From: Pedobacter sp. L105
Lineage (GTDB): Bacteria; Bacteroidota; Bacteroidia; Sphingobacteriales; Sphingobacteriaceae
DNA: 64,000 nt
Direction of reading: 5' to 3'
NCBI RefSeq assembly: GCF_009765875.1
Contig: NZ_LMUP01000004.1
Location: 1,341,080 to 1,405,079, forward strand
Numbering within the stretch: position 1 is the first letter of the stretch; each line of letters opens with the position of its first letter. This document shows, in pieces, positions 27,859 through 37,388 of the stretch. The position numbers were made by a program, and so were the translations under genes. Below the pieces are notes generated by a model that saw only the letters and a program-made list of their open reading frames with translations, searched no databases and was not told the origin of the DNA.

Positions 27859-30246
27859 ATGAAATTAATTTTTAAAATAGCCAAGGCAGAACTGCGCAAT
27901 CTATTTTACTCGCCAATAGCCTGGTTTTTAACCATCGCTTTTATGGTTCAATGTGGCATTACCTATACCCATATATTAAACAATTATGCTACTACACAGG
28001 AAATGGGCGGCATGGGATTGGCTTACTTGAGCCATTTAACAATCAAGACTTTTACTGGTCAGTATGGACTTTTTAACGAAGTTATGAGGAACCTGTATTT
28101 ATATATTCCTCTGTTAACCATGGGGCTCATTAGTCGGGAAGTGAATGGAGGCACCATCAGTCTGCTTTATTCTTCCCCTGTAAAAATCAGGGAAATTGTG
28201 TTTGGTAAATACCTGGCTATGATGGTATATAGTCTAGTACTGTTGTTGGTAGTCGGTATTTTTATGGTTGCAGGTGTCTTCGACGTCAAATCGGCAGATT
28301 ATGGCATGCTTTTATCGGGCGCCCTTGGTTTTTATTTGCTGTTATGTGCATATTCGGCTATAGGACTTTTTATGTCAAGTTTAACCAGCTACCAGATCGT
28401 TGCGGCAGTTAGCACTTTTGTCATGATAGGAGCGCTCAGCTATATAGGCACTTTGTGGCAGGATATAAATTTTGTGCGCGACTTAACCTATTTCTTATCC
28501 CTTTCAGGTCGTACCTTCCACATGCTTAACGGGCTGATTGCTTCCAAAGATGTTATCTATTTCATCGTTATTGTGTACATCTTTCTGGGCTTAAGTATCC
28601 TTAAACTCCAGGCTGGCAGGGAAACAAAAGCATGGTATATCATGGCCGGCCGGTACTGTAGCATTCTCGTTTCTGCACTGATTATCGGTTATGCAAGTTC
28701 CCGCCCAAACCTTATTGCTTACCTGGATACTACGGTTAATCAAGACAATACGCTTACCCCTAATGCACAAAAAATTGTTAAGGAATTAGGCGATAGTAAA
28801 CTGGAAATTACCGAGTACAGTAACTTTTTAGATAACTTTTATACTTTTGGACTGCCTGAAGAACGCAATAATTATTTGAGTAGATGGGACCCCTATTTAA
28901 GGTTTAAGCCGGATATTGATTTCCATTATGTGAGTTATTATGACATGCCGCTAGCCTTAGATTACAACCTGTTTGAAAGTTATAAGGGTAAAACAATTAA
29001 ACAGATTGCAGAACAAAGGGCTAAAGGCAGCGGTTTGAAAATGGCTATGTTAAAAACACCGGAGCAGATCCAAAAAGAAATTAACCTTAAGCCGGAGTTG
29101 AACAGGTTTGTAATGAAACTTACCTACAAAGGAAGGTCAACGTTCCTGCGGGTTTTCAATGATCAGACCGAATGGCCAATGGAAGCTGAAGTATCAGCAG
29201 CTTTTAAAAGGCTGATGCAAGCCAAAATTCCTAAAATCACTTTCCTGACCGGCGATGGGGAACGAAAAACAAGTAAGAAAAGCGACAGGGAGTATAGAAC
29301 AGTAACAAGCGAAAAAACATTCCGGTACGCGCTCATCAACCAGGGTTTTGATGTTGATACGCTCTCTTTAAACACACAAAACATCCCGGATAATATTACG
29401 GCGCTGGTACTTGCAGATCCGCAAATTGACTTGAGTGCAATAGCAATGCAAAAGCTAAAGGCCTATATCGCTAAAGGAGGGAATTTATTAATTGCAGGTG
29501 AACCAGGCAGGCAGCAAATACTTAATCCACTGCTTAAAACCTTAGGTGTCCAGTTAATGAATGGTATGCTGGAACAGGAAACCGGAGATCACTCGCCTAC
29601 ACTAGTGTTGCCCTTTTTAACCAAAACTGCCATCAGTTTTTCGAAATTACTGGATAAGCCTTCGATAGATACTTTACCGGTATCGATGAATGGCGTAGCT
29701 GGCTTATCTTATCACGACACCAGTGGATTTGTGATAAAACCCTTACTTATGACTAAAGGTGGCACTGCCCGTATTACTATGAGGCGTAATCCTGATCTCG
29801 ATATGGTTAATAATAATGAAGCAGCACATACGGAACCAACCCAGGTTATTCACCTGTCAAATATGGGTACTGGAAACCAGTCTGCTTTAATTCCTAAGAG
29901 CAGGCGCAATTCAAATGAGATCTATGCCACTGTATTAGCCTTAACCCGGCAAATAAATGGTAAACAACAACGCATAATTGTAAGTAGTGATGCCGACTTT
30001 ATAAGTAACTCAGAATTAATAAGAAGGACCCCGAGTGCAGTTAACTTTAGTTTCAGCACGGCTTTATTCAGTTGGCTGGATTATGGTCAGTATCCGGTAG
30101 ACACCTCCCGTCCGGATGCTAAAGACAATAGGGTGACGGTAAGCACCGACCATGTGGCCTTTTTATCGATTTTATATGTATGGATCTTACCCTGCCTGAT
30201 CTTAATTTTCGCCACCATTTTCCTTATACGCCGCAGAAGAAAATAG
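27859..30246 (+). CDS. Fused ABC-2 permease and GldG-like periplasmic domain
   Basis: A 795-residue protein. The N-terminal part (about 1-240) has roughly six membrane helices and looks like GldF/ABC-2 permeases (ELRNLFYSPIAWFL, then LISREVNGGTISLLYSSPV). A seventh helix (about 255-278) leads into a large extracytoplasmic GldG-like domain (about 280-750, with KIVKELGDSKLEITEYSN, then LVLADPQIDLS and LLIAGEPGR). A final helix (about 765-788) ends in RRRRK. GldF and GldG are separate proteins in Flavobacterium; here they are joined. The cargo is unknown. The stop is 1 base before the next gene. Confidence 0.88.
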   Translation: MKLIFKIAKAELRNLFYSPIAWFLTIAFMVQCGITYTHILNNYATTQEMGGMGLAYLSHLTIKTFTGQYGLFNEVMRNLYLYIPLLTMGLISREVNGGTISLLYSSPVKIREIVFGKYLAMMVYSLVLLLVVGIFMVAGVFDVKSADYGMLLSGALGFYLLLCAYSAIGLFMSSLTSYQIVAAVSTFVMIGALSYIGTLWQDINFVRDLTYFLSLSGRTFHMLNGLIASKDVIYFIVIVYIFLGLSILKLQAGRETKAWYIMAGRYCSILVSALIIGYASSRPNLIAYLDTTVNQDNTLTPNAQKIVKELGDSKLEITEYSNFLDNFYTFGLPEERNNYLSRWDPYLRFKPDIDFHYVSYYDMPLALDYNLFESYKGKTIKQIAEQRAKGSGLKMAMLKTPEQIQKEINLKPELNRFVMKLTYKGRSTFLRVFNDQTEWPMEAEVSAAFKRLMQAKIPKITFLTGDGERKTSKKSDREYRTVTSEKTFRYALINQGFDVDTLSLNTQNIPDNITALVLADPQIDLSAIAMQKLKAYIAKGGNLLIAGEPGRQQILNPLLKTLGVQLMNGMLEQETGDHSPTLVLPFLTKTAISFSKLLDKPSIDTLPVSMNGVAGLSYHDTSGFVIKPLLMTKGGTARITMRRNPDLDMVNNNEAAHTEPTQVIHLSNMGTGNQSALIPKSRRNSNEIYATVLALTRQINGKQQRIIVSSDADFISNSELIRRTPSAVNFSFSTALFSWLDYGQYPVDTSRPDAKDNRVTVSTDHVAFLSILYVWILPCLILIFATIFLIRRRRK

Positions 30247-30247
30247 T

Positions 30248-31594
30248 ATGTTATTTACAACAGACAAACAAACACAGGAAAACCTGAATATTTTCGGGAA
30301 ACAGGGAATGGACTCCGTCCTTTCCCTGTTTAACAGGACGGCAACGAATAATGGAGCAAAGATTTTGGAAGAAATGTTCCAAAACCCACTTTCCAATGCG
30401 GAAGCTATTAATAAGCGCATCGGGGTGATCAGCTATTTAAGCACTGTAAAAGCGGTATTTCCGTTCAGTGCTGAAATGTTCGACCAGGCAGAGCAGTACT
30501 TATCAAATACTGACGAAAGAACGAAACTATCGGCAGAAAAACCCACACTGGAGAAAAAATTGAGCAATTTGGTAGCAGCAAGCGCAGACCAAAAGCAAAT
30601 CGTTAACGGGATAAATGCAATAATAGAAATTATCCATGAGTTGAGTGGTTTATTGAAAAACATCCTGCTTTTAACGGGCAGCCCCTTAAATAATGATCCC
30701 GAAACGATAAACATAGGCAAGCTGTTAATCACAGAACCGATTAGCCTGCTCCTGCAGGAAAAACCGAAAAACAAACGTTCAAAGGAAATTCTGTCAGCGT
30801 ATGATGTAATGTTAAGGTTTAGTTATCGGGAAACGATCTGGCAGATACTCCGATACATCTACCACATGGATGTATATATCACAATTGCCAGGGTAGCCGC
30901 AGAGCGGGGTTTCATATTTCCTAAGGCACTGGCAAAAGAAGAAAATAGTATCCGTATAGAAGGTTTTTATCATCCCCAATTAAAGAATGCGGTGGCTAAT
31001 ACTTTAACCACAGGTGCTGATAGCAACGTTATTTTTTTAACCGGTGCCAATATGGCGGGTAAATCGACATTTATGAAATCGTTTGGAATTGCGATGTACC
31101 TGGCACACATGGGTTTTCCGGTAGCGGCAAAACAAATGGAGTTTTCCGTACTGGATGGCATTTTCACCACCATCAATCTCCCGGATAACCTCGGTATCGG
31201 CGCCAGTCATTTTTATGCGGAAGTACTACGGTTAAAAAAGATAGCTAAAGAACTGAGTACAGGAAAAAAAATCTTCGTGATTTTTGACGAGCTGTTCAGG
31301 GGAACCAATGTAAAGGATGCTTATGAAGCTACAATAGCCGTCACAACGGCCTTTGCCAGAAAGCTCGGCAGCGTATTCGTGATCTCTACCCATATTATAG
31401 AAGCCGGAGAAATCCTGAAAGAACGCTGTGCGAATATCAGCTTCCAATACCTGCCAACCAGGATGAAGGGCACTATCCCTGAATATACTTATACATTGGA
31501 GACGGGTATTACCGATGACCGCCATGGGATGATCATCATTAATAATGAAGGCATCCTGGAACTTTTAAAGAAAGGAAAGGAAATAATCAAATGA
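30248..31594 (+). CDS. MutS-like ATPase without mismatch-recognition domain, copy 1
   Basis: A 448-residue protein with the MutS core (domain III-like helices, about 1-230) and the C-terminal ATPase. The Walker A motif GANMAGKST is at 266-274, Walker B IFDELFRGTN at 345-354, and ISTHI at 379-383 stands where MutS has its ATHY segment. The mismatch-binding domain I and connector domain II of MutS are absent, as is the Smr nuclease of MutS2. It therefore probably does not act in ordinary mismatch repair. It overlaps the second copy by 4 bases (ATGA), so the two are translationally coupled. Confidence 0.88.
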   Translation: MLFTTDKQTQENLNIFGKQGMDSVLSLFNRTATNNGAKILEEMFQNPLSNAEAINKRIGVISYLSTVKAVFPFSAEMFDQAEQYLSNTDERTKLSAEKPTLEKKLSNLVAASADQKQIVNGINAIIEIIHELSGLLKNILLLTGSPLNNDPETINIGKLLITEPISLLLQEKPKNKRSKEILSAYDVMLRFSYRETIWQILRYIYHMDVYITIARVAAERGFIFPKALAKEENSIRIEGFYHPQLKNAVANTLTTGADSNVIFLTGANMAGKSTFMKSFGIAMYLAHMGFPVAAKQMEFSVLDGIFTTINLPDNLGIGASHFYAEVLRLKKIAKELSTGKKIFVIFDELFRGTNVKDAYEATIAVTTAFARKLGSVFVISTHIIEAGEILKERCANISFQYLPTRMKGTIPEYTYTLETGITDDRHGMIIINNEGILELLKKGKEIIK

Positions 31595-32913
31595 GTTTTA
31601 TAGCCGATAAACAAACCCTGGAAGATCTGAACCTGTTGGGCAAATATAAACAGCAATCCATTTTTAACCTGTTTAATGCCGTTAAGACGGCAGGTGGTGA
31701 AAAATTGCTTGGCGAAATGTTTCAAAATCCGCTGAATGACCACGAGGCCATTGATGGGCGTAGTGCCATTTTTAACTATTTTCAGGCTAAAAAGTTGTCT
31801 TTCCCGTTCAGCAATGAGCAGTTCAGCACAATGGAGCATTATCTTAACGGTGTAAGTGGCAACAATTACCCGGCGGTCCTCATCAGTACGTTAAAGAAAA
31901 AATTCCTGGACGTCCTGATAAAGGATGAAGAATATCAGGAAATAAAAAAGGGTTTACAACATACTATATCTGCGTTAAACAATTGCAAAACTTTTATTGA
32001 TTTGCTGGAGGATTCAGATAGCCCTATGTATGACGACTTACTTTATGTAAAGAATATTTTGGTTGAACTTAAACTGGAACAGTTATCACAGGAATCTGAA
32101 AATACCAGATGGCCCCTGCTGAAAGTTATCAAAGTTGACCACTTGTTAAGAACTGTAATGAAGTCAGCCCTAACAACAGTGCTGGAAATCTTTTACCAGC
32201 TGGATGTTTATATTTCTATTGCCGGCCTGGCGCAAACCAAAGGTTTTAGCTATGCGAAAGCCCTGCCGAAAGAAAGTAATATTTTAACTGCAGTGGCATT
32301 ACGCCATCCGGGAATAGAAAAAGCTGTGGCTAATCCGGTTTCCTTCAGCCAAAATAGCAATATGATTTTTTTAACAGGGGCTAATATGGCTGGTAAGTCT
32401 ACATTCATGAAGTCATTTGGTATCAATTTTTACCTGGCCCATATGGGTTTCCCTGTGGCGGCAAGAGAAATGGTATTTTCAGTAAAAGATGGCATCTATT
32501 CTTCCATCAATGTGCCGGATAATCTGAATATGGGCTATAGTCATTTTTACGCTGAAGTATTGAGGGTCAAAAAGGTGGCGGAAGAAGTAAGCAGTGGCAA
32601 AGATCTGGTGATCATTTTTGATGAACTGTTTAAAGGTACCAATGTAAAAGACGCCTATGATGCTACACTGGCGGTAACAGCATCCTTTAGCGAACACAGG
32701 AATTGCCTGTTTATCATTTCCACACATATTATTGAAGCAGGAGAAGCTTTGCAGCAGACGCAGGAGAACATTAAATTATTATACCTGCCCACCATTATGA
32801 ATGGTTCTATTCCTACCTACACTTATCAGCTGCAGCCTGGCATTTCCAGCGACCGCCATGGTATGATGATCATTGAAAATGAAGGTATACTGGAACTACT
32901 GGGACAAGTATGA
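31591..32913 (+). CDS. MutS-like ATPase without mismatch-recognition domain, copy 2
   Basis: A 440-residue paralogue of the preceding gene, alike along its length: the openings run DKQTQENLNIFGK and DKQTLEDLNLLGK, both have GANMAGKSTFMKSFG, and the Walker B segments are DELFRGTNVKDAY and DELFKGTNVKDAY. The middle (about 80-200) diverges most. Two complete, coupled copies suggest a heterodimer, since MutS-family ATPases work as dimers. The role in a locus of transport and peptidase genes is unknown. Confidence 0.88.
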   Translation: MSFIADKQTLEDLNLLGKYKQQSIFNLFNAVKTAGGEKLLGEMFQNPLNDHEAIDGRSAIFNYFQAKKLSFPFSNEQFSTMEHYLNGVSGNNYPAVLISTLKKKFLDVLIKDEEYQEIKKGLQHTISALNNCKTFIDLLEDSDSPMYDDLLYVKNILVELKLEQLSQESENTRWPLLKVIKVDHLLRTVMKSALTTVLEIFYQLDVYISIAGLAQTKGFSYAKALPKESNILTAVALRHPGIEKAVANPVSFSQNSNMIFLTGANMAGKSTFMKSFGINFYLAHMGFPVAAREMVFSVKDGIYSSINVPDNLNMGYSHFYAEVLRVKKVAEEVSSGKDLVIIFDELFKGTNVKDAYDATLAVTASFSEHRNCLFIISTHIIEAGEALQQTQENIKLLYLPTIMNGSIPTYTYQLQPGISSDRHGMMIIENEGILELLGQV

Positions 32914-32947
32914 ACTTATAAATAACCTATTACAAAATCAATAAATT

Positions 32948-35794
32948 ATGCCGCTAAGATTAAATTGTGATCGCCTGGTACTGGCTTTCCTCACTATTTC
33001 CCTCCTATCGTATAAAACCTTTGCGCAGGGATCACGGGCTCAAAAACAGCAGCAATCGGTTTTGCCGCTTGATCCTGCTGTTCGCACTGGGAAGCTGGCA
33101 AACGGTTTTACCTATTATATCCGTCATAATGAAGAGCCTAAAGATAGGGTGATGTTATACCTTGTTAATAAAGCAGGCTCAATTTTAGAAGATGATAACC
33201 AGCGGGGACTGGCGCATTTTATGGAACATATGAGTTTTAACGGCACCAAACATTTCCCGCATAACGAGCTGGTCGATTACCTGCAGAAGGCAGGTGTGCG
33301 CTTTGGTGCCGATATTAATGCTTATACCAGCTTCGATGAAACGGTGTATGAGCTACCTCTCCCCTCCAACAAACCAGAATTGTTAAAAGGTGGCTTGCAG
33401 ATCATGCGCGACTGGGCACATGAAGCACTGCTTGACACGGGTGAAATTAATAAGGAACGTGGCGTGGTATTGGAAGAGAAGCGTTTGGGTAAGGGCGCTT
33501 CTGAAAGGATGAGACGTGAATACTTTCCTGTTATCCTGAACAATTCCCGTTACGCAGAACGTATCCCCATTGGTCTGGATACTGTATTGAATAATTTTAA
33601 AAGGCCGGCTATTGCAAGTTTTTACAACGACTGGTATAGACCTGATCTTCAAGCATTAATCATAGTAGGCGATATTGATGTAAATCAGATCGAAGCTCAG
33701 GTGAAACAACAGTTTGCCAGCTTAAAAAATCCTGTACACGAAAGGGTGCGTAACAAATATACCGTGCCGCTGAGCGGTAAAAACCAGTTTATTTCGGTAA
33801 CTGATAAAGAGATGGCTGCCACCGAAGTAGAAATTATGATCAAACATAAGGCTCCCGCATTAAAAACAGTGGCAGATTACCGCACCGCATTAATTAAAGG
33901 CCTGTTTGACCAGATGCTAAGTGCGCGTTATGCAGACTTACTAAGAAAAGCCGATCCGCCGTTTATTAGTGGCAGTGCTGGCATCTCTGGTTTCATGGGC
34001 GGGCTTGACGCTTACGATGTTACTATGCAGGCCAAACCCGGCGAATTAGAAAGAGGTTTTAAAGCAGCATGGAGGGAAACGGAAAGGCTGAAACGTTTCG
34101 GATTTACAATAACAGAATTGGAAAGGGCTAAAACAGCCTACCTCAACAATATAGAAAGCACCCTTAAGGAGAAAAGCAAAACCAATTCAGCCAGTTATAT
34201 TAAGGAATACCAGGCTTATTTCTTAACCGATGAAGCTGCGCCCGGAATTGAAAAGGAATATCAATTAACTAAAGACCATTTGCCTGGCATTTCACTAACA
34301 GATGTAAATAGCCTTGCATCAACCTATATCACTAATACCAATCGTGATATACTGATCCTGGCACCTGAAAAGGAAAAAAGCAGTCTGCCTGATGAATCCG
34401 TAATAAATAGCTGGCTTAAAGCCGTAGCAGCGGAAATACTTACTCCTTATAAAGACGATGTAAGTTCTAAGCCTTTGTTAAGTAACATACCCATTCCTGG
34501 TAAAATTAAAAACGAAGTCCTAAATAAGAAATTAAACATTACTACGATTACATTGAGCAATGGCTTAAAAGTACTATTGAAACCTACAGATTTTAAAAAC
34601 GACCAGATCATCTTTAGCGCTTTTGCATCCGGAGGCACTTCTTTGTACAGTGATGCAGATTATCAATCGGCAGCCAGTGCATCCGCAATTATTGCATCAA
34701 GCGGCGTAGGAAATTATAATACGGGCGAATTGAGTAAATACCTGGAAGGTAAACAAACCGGTGTAAAACCTTATATTACTGAAAGGTTCCAGGGCATAAG
34801 TGGTGGTTCAACGCCAAAAGCCCTGGAAACGGCCATGCAATTGGTATATGCTTACTTTACCGAACCAAGAATAGACACCGCCATTTTTAAGGGAATCATC
34901 ACACGTTCCAAAGCTAGTCTGGCAAACAGGGCCAACGATCCCGGCACTGTGTTCAGCGATACAGTAAGCGCTGTTATGGGAGGTTATAACAGCAGACGAA
35001 CCGCGCCTACCCTTCAAAAATTAGCGCAAATTAACCCTGACAAAGCCTATCGGATCTATAAGGAACGCTTTGCAGATGCGGGTAATTTCACCTTTACTTT
35101 TGTTGGTAATATTGATTTGAATATCATTAAACCATTGCTGGAAAAATACCTTGGTTCATTACCATCAGTAAATCAGCATGAACAGGCAAAAGATTTGAAC
35201 ATTCAGCCTCCGCTCGGCAGGATGGAGAAAACGGTTTACAAAGGCAGCGAGCCTAAAGCTACTGTTTATCTGATATTCAACGGCAAGTATGATTACAGTC
35301 CCGGGAATAATGTGAAGATGAATGCTTTAAAAGAAACCCTGGAGATCCGCCTTTTAGAGCGGTTACGCGAAGATGAAAGCGGTGTGTATAGTCCTGGTGT
35401 TGAGGTGAGCAAGACCAAACTGCCGCAACAGCGGTATAACTTTGTGGTGTATTTTAGCTGCGCACCACAAAATGTTGACCAACTAATTGCCTCTGCATTG
35501 GATGAAATTAATAAACTCAAAACCGAGGGTCCTCCACAAGCTAATTTAGACAAATGGCGTGCAGAAGATAAAACGAGCTTTGAACCGCAGCTAAAAACCA
35601 ACGACTTCTGGCTGGGCTACCTGAATGGGCAGTTACAGAATGACCAGGATCTGGACCAGATAGATCATTACAATGATTTATTAAATACTGTAAAACCGGA
35701 CGACGTCAAAAGCATGGCAGGTAAATACCTGAGCGGAGAGAATTATATCAAATTGATCCTTATGCCAGAGGGGTTGAAACAGCCAAATAATTAA
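32948..35794 (+). CDS. Secreted M16 family zinc metallopeptidase
   Basis: A 948-residue protein with a signal peptide (about 1-27, ending KTFAQG). The first M16 domain has the inverted zinc motif HFMEH (His90, Glu93, His94), and the downstream Glu cluster in EINKERGVVLEEKR (about 166-179) should give the third zinc ligand. The second half (about 510-940) repeats the M16 fold without the motif, the usual inactive half that closes the chamber. It likely degrades or trims peptides in the periplasm. It lies 34 bases after the second MutS-like gene and ends the cluster. Confidence 0.92.
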   Translation: MPLRLNCDRLVLAFLTISLLSYKTFAQGSRAQKQQQSVLPLDPAVRTGKLANGFTYYIRHNEEPKDRVMLYLVNKAGSILEDDNQRGLAHFMEHMSFNGTKHFPHNELVDYLQKAGVRFGADINAYTSFDETVYELPLPSNKPELLKGGLQIMRDWAHEALLDTGEINKERGVVLEEKRLGKGASERMRREYFPVILNNSRYAERIPIGLDTVLNNFKRPAIASFYNDWYRPDLQALIIVGDIDVNQIEAQVKQQFASLKNPVHERVRNKYTVPLSGKNQFISVTDKEMAATEVEIMIKHKAPALKTVADYRTALIKGLFDQMLSARYADLLRKADPPFISGSAGISGFMGGLDAYDVTMQAKPGELERGFKAAWRETERLKRFGFTITELERAKTAYLNNIESTLKEKSKTNSASYIKEYQAYFLTDEAAPGIEKEYQLTKDHLPGISLTDVNSLASTYITNTNRDILILAPEKEKSSLPDESVINSWLKAVAAEILTPYKDDVSSKPLLSNIPIPGKIKNEVLNKKLNITTITLSNGLKVLLKPTDFKNDQIIFSAFASGGTSLYSDADYQSAASASAIIASSGVGNYNTGELSKYLEGKQTGVKPYITERFQGISGGSTPKALETAMQLVYAYFTEPRIDTAIFKGIITRSKASLANRANDPGTVFSDTVSAVMGGYNSRRTAPTLQKLAQINPDKAYRIYKERFADAGNFTFTFVGNIDLNIIKPLLEKYLGSLPSVNQHEQAKDLNIQPPLGRMEKTVYKGSEPKATVYLIFNGKYDYSPGNNVKMNALKETLEIRLLERLREDESGVYSPGVEVSKTKLPQQRYNFVVYFSCAPQNVDQLIASALDEINKLKTEGPPQANLDKWRAEDKTSFEPQLKTNDFWLGYLNGQLQNDQDLDQIDHYNDLLNTVKPDDVKSMAGKYLSGENYIKLILMPEGLKQPNN

Positions 35795-35895
35795 GATAAA
35801 ACAGCAGTCTTGACAATCCGCTGGATAATATTTGATCCTTCGCACTATCGTTCTTTATAGGGTCAGTTAATGGTTAATAGTTAGTTTAGTTTGAG

Positions 35896-35920
35896 CGCCG
35901 CCTGTGCAGGCGGCGTTTTT
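35896..35920 (+). terminator. Rho-independent terminator after the M16 gene
   Basis: A GC-rich 9-bp inverted repeat (35896-35904 with 35907-35915) is followed by a T-run. It closes the accessory cluster. The rest of the 299-base gap (35795-36093) shows only the promoter candidate listed separately. Confidence 0.9.
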
Positions 35921-35954
35921 TATAGCTAACGAATACCATAGTTTTTAATCGCCA

Positions 35955-35971
35955 TACTTTTGTTACTTTTG
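35955..35971 (+). promoter_or_regulatory. Promoter candidate for hemW
   Basis: Two exact TAnnTTTG elements stand in tandem (TACTTTTG at 35955-35962 and 35964-35971). A T-run (35942-35946) is about 17 bases before the second element, a weak stand-in for the upstream box. The leader to the hemW ATG would be about 115 bases. Confidence 0.4.
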
Positions 35972-36093
35972 CCACTCGACAAAATTGAACTTAACACCTG
36001 AGTAACAAAAATGGAATAAGGTAAAATTAATTTAAACACTTAAAGTTAAGTTGATCTTTCTTATTCTCTCAGGGATTATACACTCCTAAAAAC

Positions 36094-37236
36094 ATGGCCG
36101 GTATTTATATACACATCCCCTTCTGCAAACAAGCATGCAATTACTGCGACTTTCACTTCAGTACTTCATTAAATGATGTAGATGAGATGACCAATGCCAT
36201 CTGTAAAGAAATTATTCTCAAAAAAGACAGGATTACCGAACAGATAGGCAGCATTTATCTGGGTGGCGGAACACCTTCGCTTTTACCGGAAAAATCACTT
36301 CAAAAAATATTCAATACCCTAACTACTCATTTTTCTATTTCAGCAGATGCTGAAATCACTATTGAAACTAATCCGGATGATCTGGACGCCCGAAAAATAG
36401 CAGAATTAAGACAACTGCCTGTAAACCGCTTCAGCATCGGGGTACAATCTTTTTTTAATGAAGATCTGGTCTGGATGAACAGGGCCCACAATGCTGTTGA
36501 GGCAGAGAGCTGTATCAAACGCAGTCAGGATGCCGGATTTGAAAACCTGAGCATTGACCTGATCTATGGTTATCCTTTATTAACAGATGAAAAATGGCTG
36601 GGCAATATTAACAAAACTATCAATCTGCAGATTCCACATATCTCCGCCTATTCTTTAACCGTAGAGCCACGTACAGCCCTGGCTGCAGCGATAAAAAAAG
36701 GTAAGCAAATTCCGGTTAATGATGAACAGAGTGCGGCACAATTTATTTTCCTGATTGAAAAACTGGGTGCTGCAGGTTTCGACCAATATGAAATTTCCAA
36801 TTTTAGTTTACCCGGAAAACATGCGGTCCATAACACAAACTATTGGAGAGGCATTCCGTACCTTGGCATTGGCCCTTCGGCGCATGGCTTTAATGGAAAT
36901 GTAAGATATCTGAACATAGCCAGTAACCATAAATATATGACACAACTGGCCTCAGACCATTTAGCTGAAACCATCGAAGAATTAGATATTTATGATCGGT
37001 TTAATGAATATATCATGACTTCGCTGCGAACCATGTGGGGAACAGACCTGAACAAGATAAAGAATGATTTTGGAAAACCATTTCTGGAGGAAACCCTGAA
37101 AAACATAAAACCTTTTATTCAGAGGGACTGGCTGAAAAATGAAAATGACAATTTGATCCTTACGATGGATGGAAAGCTGTTTGCAGATTACATAGCATCA
37201 GAGTTATTTCTATTGAACGAAGACCAGGACTCATAA
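36094..37236 (+). CDS. hemW: Radical SAM family heme chaperone HemW
   Basis: A 380-residue radical SAM protein. The iron-sulfur cysteines are Cys11, Cys15 and Cys18 in PFCKQACNYCDF, followed by YLGGGTPSLL, the SAM-binding GGGTP motif. HemW-type proteins carry heme to respiratory targets and differ from the oxygen-independent coproporphyrinogen oxidase HemN by lacking its N-terminal residues and fourth nearby Cys; this protein begins directly at the motif like HemW. Older annotation would call it HemN-like. Confidence 0.88.
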   Translation: MAGIYIHIPFCKQACNYCDFHFSTSLNDVDEMTNAICKEIILKKDRITEQIGSIYLGGGTPSLLPEKSLQKIFNTLTTHFSISADAEITIETNPDDLDARKIAELRQLPVNRFSIGVQSFFNEDLVWMNRAHNAVEAESCIKRSQDAGFENLSIDLIYGYPLLTDEKWLGNINKTINLQIPHISAYSLTVEPRTALAAAIKKGKQIPVNDEQSAAQFIFLIEKLGAAGFDQYEISNFSLPGKHAVHNTNYWRGIPYLGIGPSAHGFNGNVRYLNIASNHKYMTQLASDHLAETIEELDIYDRFNEYIMTSLRTMWGTDLNKIKNDFGKPFLEETLKNIKPFIQRDWLKNENDNLILTMDGKLFADYIASELFLLNEDQDS

Positions 37237-37250
37237 AACAAATAGATAAG

Positions 37251-37363
37251 ATGAAACCTGCATGAGTTTACAGCTACCAAAAAGAAACGAACCAAGCTTG
37301 CGAGTTCTTTAACACAAATAAAATCAATAAGAACTAGTGAAAATTGGCTCATGCAAGCTTCAT
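37251..37363 (+). other. Nested inverted repeats upstream of the SDR gene
   Basis: A 16-base inverted repeat with two mismatches (37251-37266 with 37348-37363) encloses a second, perfect 7-bp pair (37303-37309 with 37329-37335). The structure would end 25 bases before the ATG at 37389. No T-run follows. It could be a structured leader or a decayed terminator. Confidence 0.35.
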
Positions 37364-37388
37364 AACCGATAAAAAGAAATACATTCCA

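Noticed and set aside
36094..37236. Oxygen-independent coproporphyrinogen III oxidase HemN
   Set aside because: The protein is short and begins right at the CxxxCxxC motif, as HemW does, and lacks the HemN N-terminal part.
37344..37388. TTG start for the SDR gene
   Set aside because: The 15 extra residues are not part of the SDR fold, while MKNKVIWITGASSGIG is the standard opening.
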